A DNA stretch of 7,346 nucleotides from assembly GCA_005883695.1 (NCBI GenBank), contig VBBV01000029.1:1-7346 (forward strand), read 5' to 3'. Under the pieces are notes generated by a model. It saw nothing but the letters and a program-made list of their open reading frames with translations, did no database searches and had not been told where the DNA came from. Below, piece after piece: positions 5,553 to 7,346 of this stretch. The position numbers and the translations under genes are program-made. How positions within the stretch are numbered: the stretch's first letter is position 1; each line of letters opens with the position of its first letter. The stretch comes from Candidatus Bathyarchaeota archaeon. Its GTDB lineage: Archaea; Thermoproteota; Bathyarchaeia; 40CM-2-53-6.

Positions 5553-6278
5553 TTGTTCAACGAGCGTTCACAGATGGCCCTGTACCGGCTCATGAATCAC
5601 GGTGTGATAGCTCGGCTTGGGCCGCCGATCCGGCAAGGTAAAGAAAGTCTCGTTGTCCACGGAGTCGCTCCCAACGGCCGGGAACTAGCAGTCAAAATCC
5701 ACACCTCTAAGGTTTTTGGAAAAAGAGAGAAAAAGCAGTATCTCTTCGGCGACTGGCGCTACCGTCACGCCAAACGCCATATTACACTGCGGACTGAGTC
5801 AATGTGGGCAGAGAAGGAATACCGAAATCTAGCAAGGCTGGAGAAGGCGGGAATTCCAGCCCCTCGTCCTGTCGGGTTTGAGGAAAATATTGTCGTGATG
5901 ACCCTGCTCGGCGGCAATGGGATAGCTGCTCCACAACTCAATGAGTTAGAAGGCGGGGATTATGCTTCTCTTTCGAAGATGGTTCTCTCAGCATTGAGAA
6001 CGCTTGTCTCTCGGACTCATCTGGTACACGGAGACCTTAGCCCCTACAACGTCGTTGTCTGGGACAAGAAGCCCTACATCATTGATGTCTCGCAAGCCGT
6101 CTTGGTCAGTCATCCAGATGCCGCGCGCCTTTTGGAGAACGACATTAGAAATATTGCAGCGTTTTTCGAGCTGAAAGATGTTGGTGTGGAAGACTACTAC
6201 CGCGTCGGGGCGGATCTAGCAGACGATGTCAAGCAACATCAGAAAGAGTCTCTCGTTCGTCCCGACTTGCTGGATTAG
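5553..6278 (+). CDS. RIO1-type atypical serine kinase/ATPase
   Basis: RIO1 proteins in archaea and eukaryotes are atypical kinases or ATPases tied to late maturation of the small ribosomal subunit. From TTG 5553 the product is 241 residues, near archaeal Rio1 size. The N-terminal FNERSQMALYRLMNHGVI matches the family's helical lead-in. The nucleotide loop is RQGKESLV (27-34, usual form STGKEANV), the catalytic Lys is Lys48 in AVKIH, and GDWRYRHAKRHI (66-77) corresponds to the GDYRFR region. EKEYRNLARLEKAGIPAPRP follows (87-106). The catalytic loop is LVHGDLSPYNVV (157-168) with Asp161 and Asn166, and the metal-binding Asp178 sits in IDVSQAV. All catalytic residues are present. The frame is open back to 5505, and homology begins right at the TTG, so an upstream start is possible but no standard codon is available. 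It is convergent with the next gene, 27 bases away. Confidence 0.92.
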   Translation: MFNERSQMALYRLMNHGVIARLGPPIRQGKESLVVHGVAPNGRELAVKIHTSKVFGKREKKQYLFGDWRYRHAKRHITLRTESMWAEKEYRNLARLEKAGIPAPRPVGFEENIVVMTLLGGNGIAAPQLNELEGGDYASLSKMVLSALRTLVSRTHLVHGDLSPYNVVVWDKKPYIIDVSQAVLVSHPDAARLLENDIRNIAAFFELKDVGVEDYYRVGADLADDVKQHQKESLVRPDLLD

Positions 6279-6305
6279 ACGGAGAGCGAACGATGGCCGA
6301 GCAAT

Positions 6306-6659
6306 CTAGTTTGTTGGGAAGTCAAGTTGTTCCTCAGGGATTCCAACGGACTTGCCGTATTCGACAGCCTCTTTCCAGGTCGACTTGTCCTTAGCCTGAA
6401 GCCCGAACTTCTTGCCACGAAAAACAACCAAGAGTTTGCGGCCTTTCCAAAAGTGGGCGTACCATCCGTTCCTAATCCGGCTCGTTAGTGTTTCTACCTG
6501 TTTGTCGGTCGCTCGTACCCAGTAGAGGTGCCATCTTTCTCTGTTTCCCTGGCCGTCGATGAATTCGTCCTGTTTCGAGATTCGGGCCTTATACACGTCA
6601 AATTCGTTGATGACGCTTGGCTCTTCTAGGCCTTCCGCGATTATGATTCCCTTCCACAT
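6306..6659 (-). CDS. Small protein of unknown function, archaeal conserved type
   Basis: The product is 117 residues from ATG 6659, soluble, with no signal peptide or membrane segment. It begins MWKGIIIAEGLEEPSVINEF, has a Trp-rich centre (RWHLYWVRATDKQ, then RNGWYAHFWKGRKLLVVFRG) and ends KSTWKEAVEYGKSVGIPEEQ followed by LDFPTN. The wording looks like a small protein I associate with uncharacterised archaeal genomes, but I know no assigned function and offer none. The alternating strands followed by a C-terminal helix suggest a compact alpha/beta fold. The frame stays open to an ATG at 6719. The extra 20 residues (MGSITRPLDN onward) look unlike the rest, and the conserved-looking part begins exactly at the internal Met, so I prefer 6659. 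It faces the RIO gene tail to tail. The 195 bases upstream separate it from the SHOCT gene, whose terminator lies there. Confidence 0.8.
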   Translation of the reverse strand: MWKGIIIAEGLEEPSVINEFDVYKARISKQDEFIDGQGNRERWHLYWVRATDKQVETLTSRIRNGWYAHFWKGRKLLVVFRGKKFGLQAKDKSTWKEAVEYGKSVGIPEEQLDFPTN

Positions 6660-6663
6660 GGTG

Positions 6664-6686
6664 CTCAACTTGACAGACCAGTTGAG
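6664..6686 (-). repeat. Inverted repeat just upstream of the unknown-function gene
   Basis: CTCAACT (6664-6670) and AGTTGAG (6680-6686) form a perfect seven-base inverted repeat with a nine-base spacer, ending four bases before the chosen ATG. It could be a dimeric repressor site or, if transcribed, a hairpin over the ribosome-binding region. No Shine-Dalgarno sequence is seen here. Confidence 0.5.
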
Positions 6687-6806
6687 TCGATTGTCTAGAG
6701 GTCTGGTTATTGACCCCATTGACTAAGCGTCTACGAAGGATCTGCTTGTGGGTCCTCGGATTTAGGGAATCAGCCTGTCTGGCTATCCATTGGCGTCGTA
6801 ATACGG

Positions 6807-6824
6807 GAAAAGACCCGAAAAAAA
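6807..6824 (-). terminator. T-tract terminator for the SHOCT membrane protein
   Basis: On the minus strand, seven T's (6824-6818) are followed by CGGGTC and TTTT (6811-6808), 31 bases past the SHOCT stop codon. Archaeal RNA polymerase terminates at T-rich stretches without needing a strong hairpin, so this is a plausible terminator. It separates this gene from the next one on the same strand. Confidence 0.6.
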
Positions 6825-6854
6825 GGGGTGAGGTTCGATTTGGTCGGAGTTCAG

Positions 6855-7238
6855 TTACAGTGGTTGGTTGGTGCTTTGTTGCTGTAGGTCGCGCATCATC
6901 TGTTCGAACTGTTCTTTGGTGATCTCTCCCTTGGCGTATCTTTCTCGAATGATGTAGTAGGATTGGTCTTGGTATCGCCAATATCTTCCTCGATAGCCCC
7001 ATCCCCCTCTCCATGGGAAGATCAGCCATCTGACAATCCAGAAGAACGCGAATATTCCGAAGATGAAGAATAGCGGGAACGGGAAGAAGAAGTACGGGTA
7101 GTACGTGCCTGCAACGGATGCAGAGCGTGTTGCGAATAGCAAGGCTGAGACTGCGATTGATGCTACGACAACGGCCACTAGCGCAAATATGCCCCAAGCG
7201 AAGAAGTGTCTAGGCCGACTCCATTCATGTTCACTCAT
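6855..7238 (-). CDS. Two-helix membrane protein with C-terminal SHOCT domain
   Basis: The 127-residue product starts with a short polar N-terminus. It then has two hydrophobic segments, residues 11-35 (FFAWGIFALVAVVVASIAVS and beyond) and 47-74, which is very Phe/Pro-rich (YYPYFFFPFPLFFIFGIFAF onward). A short Trp/Arg/Gly-rich linker follows (PWRGGWGYRGRYWRY), and the C-terminus, residues 94-119, matches the SHOCT motif: IIRERYAKGEITKEQFEQMM. SHOCT is a short helical module often found at the end of small membrane proteins; its role is not well defined. The ATG at 7238 is fixed by an AAAGGAGG eight bases upstream. An ATG four bases earlier is out of frame and stops within four codons. The promoter carries strong palindromes, so the gene is probably controlled by a dedicated repressor. 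Its function is unknown; membrane stress or sensing would be a guess only. Confidence 0.88.
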   Translation of the reverse strand: MSEHEWSRPRHFFAWGIFALVAVVVASIAVSALLFATRSASVAGTYYPYFFFPFPLFFIFGIFAFFWIVRWLIFPWRGGWGYRGRYWRYQDQSYYIIRERYAKGEITKEQFEQMMRDLQQQSTNQPL

Positions 7239-7246
7239 TCATTTCG

Positions 7247-7254
7247 CCTCCTTT
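7247..7254 (-). promoter_or_regulatory. Strong Shine-Dalgarno of the SHOCT gene
   Basis: The minus strand reads AAAGGAGG at 7254-7247, eight bases before the ATG. This is the best ribosome-binding site in the window and decides the start. Confidence 0.85.
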
Positions 7255-7266
7255 GCTGATGCTTCG

Positions 7267-7298
7267 ATATCGGTATAACGATATCGGATATCCGATAT
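7267..7298. promoter_or_regulatory. Tandem overlapping palindromes, probable repressor operator
   Basis: ATATCGGATATCCGATAT at 7281-7298 is a perfect 18-base palindrome. Immediately next to it, 7267-7284 (ATATCGGTATAACGATAT) is a second palindrome with one mismatched pair, sharing four bases, with the centres 14 bases apart. CGATATCGG occurs twice as a direct repeat (7265-7273 and 7279-7287). The block spans the candidate TATA box through the predicted transcription start, the place where an archaeal repressor would block TBP or polymerase. A PadR- or MarR-type winged-helix dimer is a reasonable guess at the binder. No regulator gene lies in the window. Confidence 0.7.
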
Positions 7299-7301
7299 AA
7301 G
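7294..7301 (-). promoter_or_regulatory. Candidate TATA box of the SHOCT gene
   Basis: The minus strand reads CTTATATC at 7301-7294. Transcription would begin near 7270, giving a leader of roughly 30 bases that contains the Shine-Dalgarno sequence. The box overlaps the outer arm of the 18-base palindrome. Confidence 0.6.
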
Positions 7302-7346
7302 GATTCTCCTAATCGAACCAGCGGGATTGGAAACTTTCAGGAAAAT

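Noticed and set aside
6660..6719. N-terminal extension of the unknown-function gene from ATG 6719
   Set aside because: The added 20 residues differ in character from the rest, and the inverted repeat lies there; the conserved-looking part begins at ATG 6659.
6598..7197. A minus-strand open frame of 199 codons
   Set aside because: It overlaps the SHOCT gene in another frame and runs through the T-tract terminator. Its Arg/Pro/His-rich translation looks like a shadow, while the SHOCT frame has a strong ribosome-binding site.
1..7346. CRISPR arrays, tRNA genes, insertion sequences or phage genes
   Set aside because: No spaced repeat series, cloverleaf-like segment, transposase motif or terminal inverted repeats were seen; most of the window is ordinary metabolic gene sequence.

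Overview
The window looks like part of an archaeal chromosome. The purM, purE, purC and folD products have archaeal-type wording. There is a RIO1-type atypical kinase with the archaeal/eukaryal signature, TTG start codons are frequent, and TATA-like boxes and a T-tract terminator replace bacterial -35/-10 and hairpin signals. A TACK-group lineage that uses tetrahydrofolate (for example Bathyarchaeia or Nitrososphaeria) is my guess; the sequence alone does not settle this.

Positions 1-4591 hold one tightly packed plus-strand purine operon: the C-terminal end of an unidentified gene, then purN, folD, a 5-formyltetrahydrofolate cyclo-ligase gene, purE, purC and purM. The genes abut or overlap. 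Three consecutive junctions (purN/folD, folD/cyclo-ligase, cyclo-ligase/purE) use the same four-base TTGA overlap, in which a TTG start shares bases with a TGA stop. Functionally, FolD makes 10-formyl-THF, the cyclo-ligase returns 5-formyl-THF to the active folate pool, and PurN spends 10-formyl-THF on GAR. PurM, PurE and PurC carry the intermediate on through AIR and CAIR to SAICAR. The operon promoter lies upstream of the window.

Positions 4614-5425 hold two damaged genes facing each other. A HAD-family phosphatase (plus strand) is split between two frames and seems to lack about nine codons. A CDGSH iron-sulfur protein (minus strand) is perfect in its metal-binding motif except for one extra base in the middle of it. 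Each could be a real pseudogene or an error in the sequence.

Positions 5426-7346 hold a RIO1-like kinase (plus strand), convergent with a small conserved-looking protein of unknown function (minus strand). Next comes a two-helix membrane protein with a C-terminal SHOCT domain (minus strand). Its promoter carries a striking 18-bp perfect palindrome and a second overlapping imperfect one on the TATA box, which look like tandem repressor sites. No tRNA, rRNA, CRISPR array or insertion sequence was seen. No gene-free stretch exceeds 200 bases once the CDGSH gene is counted.
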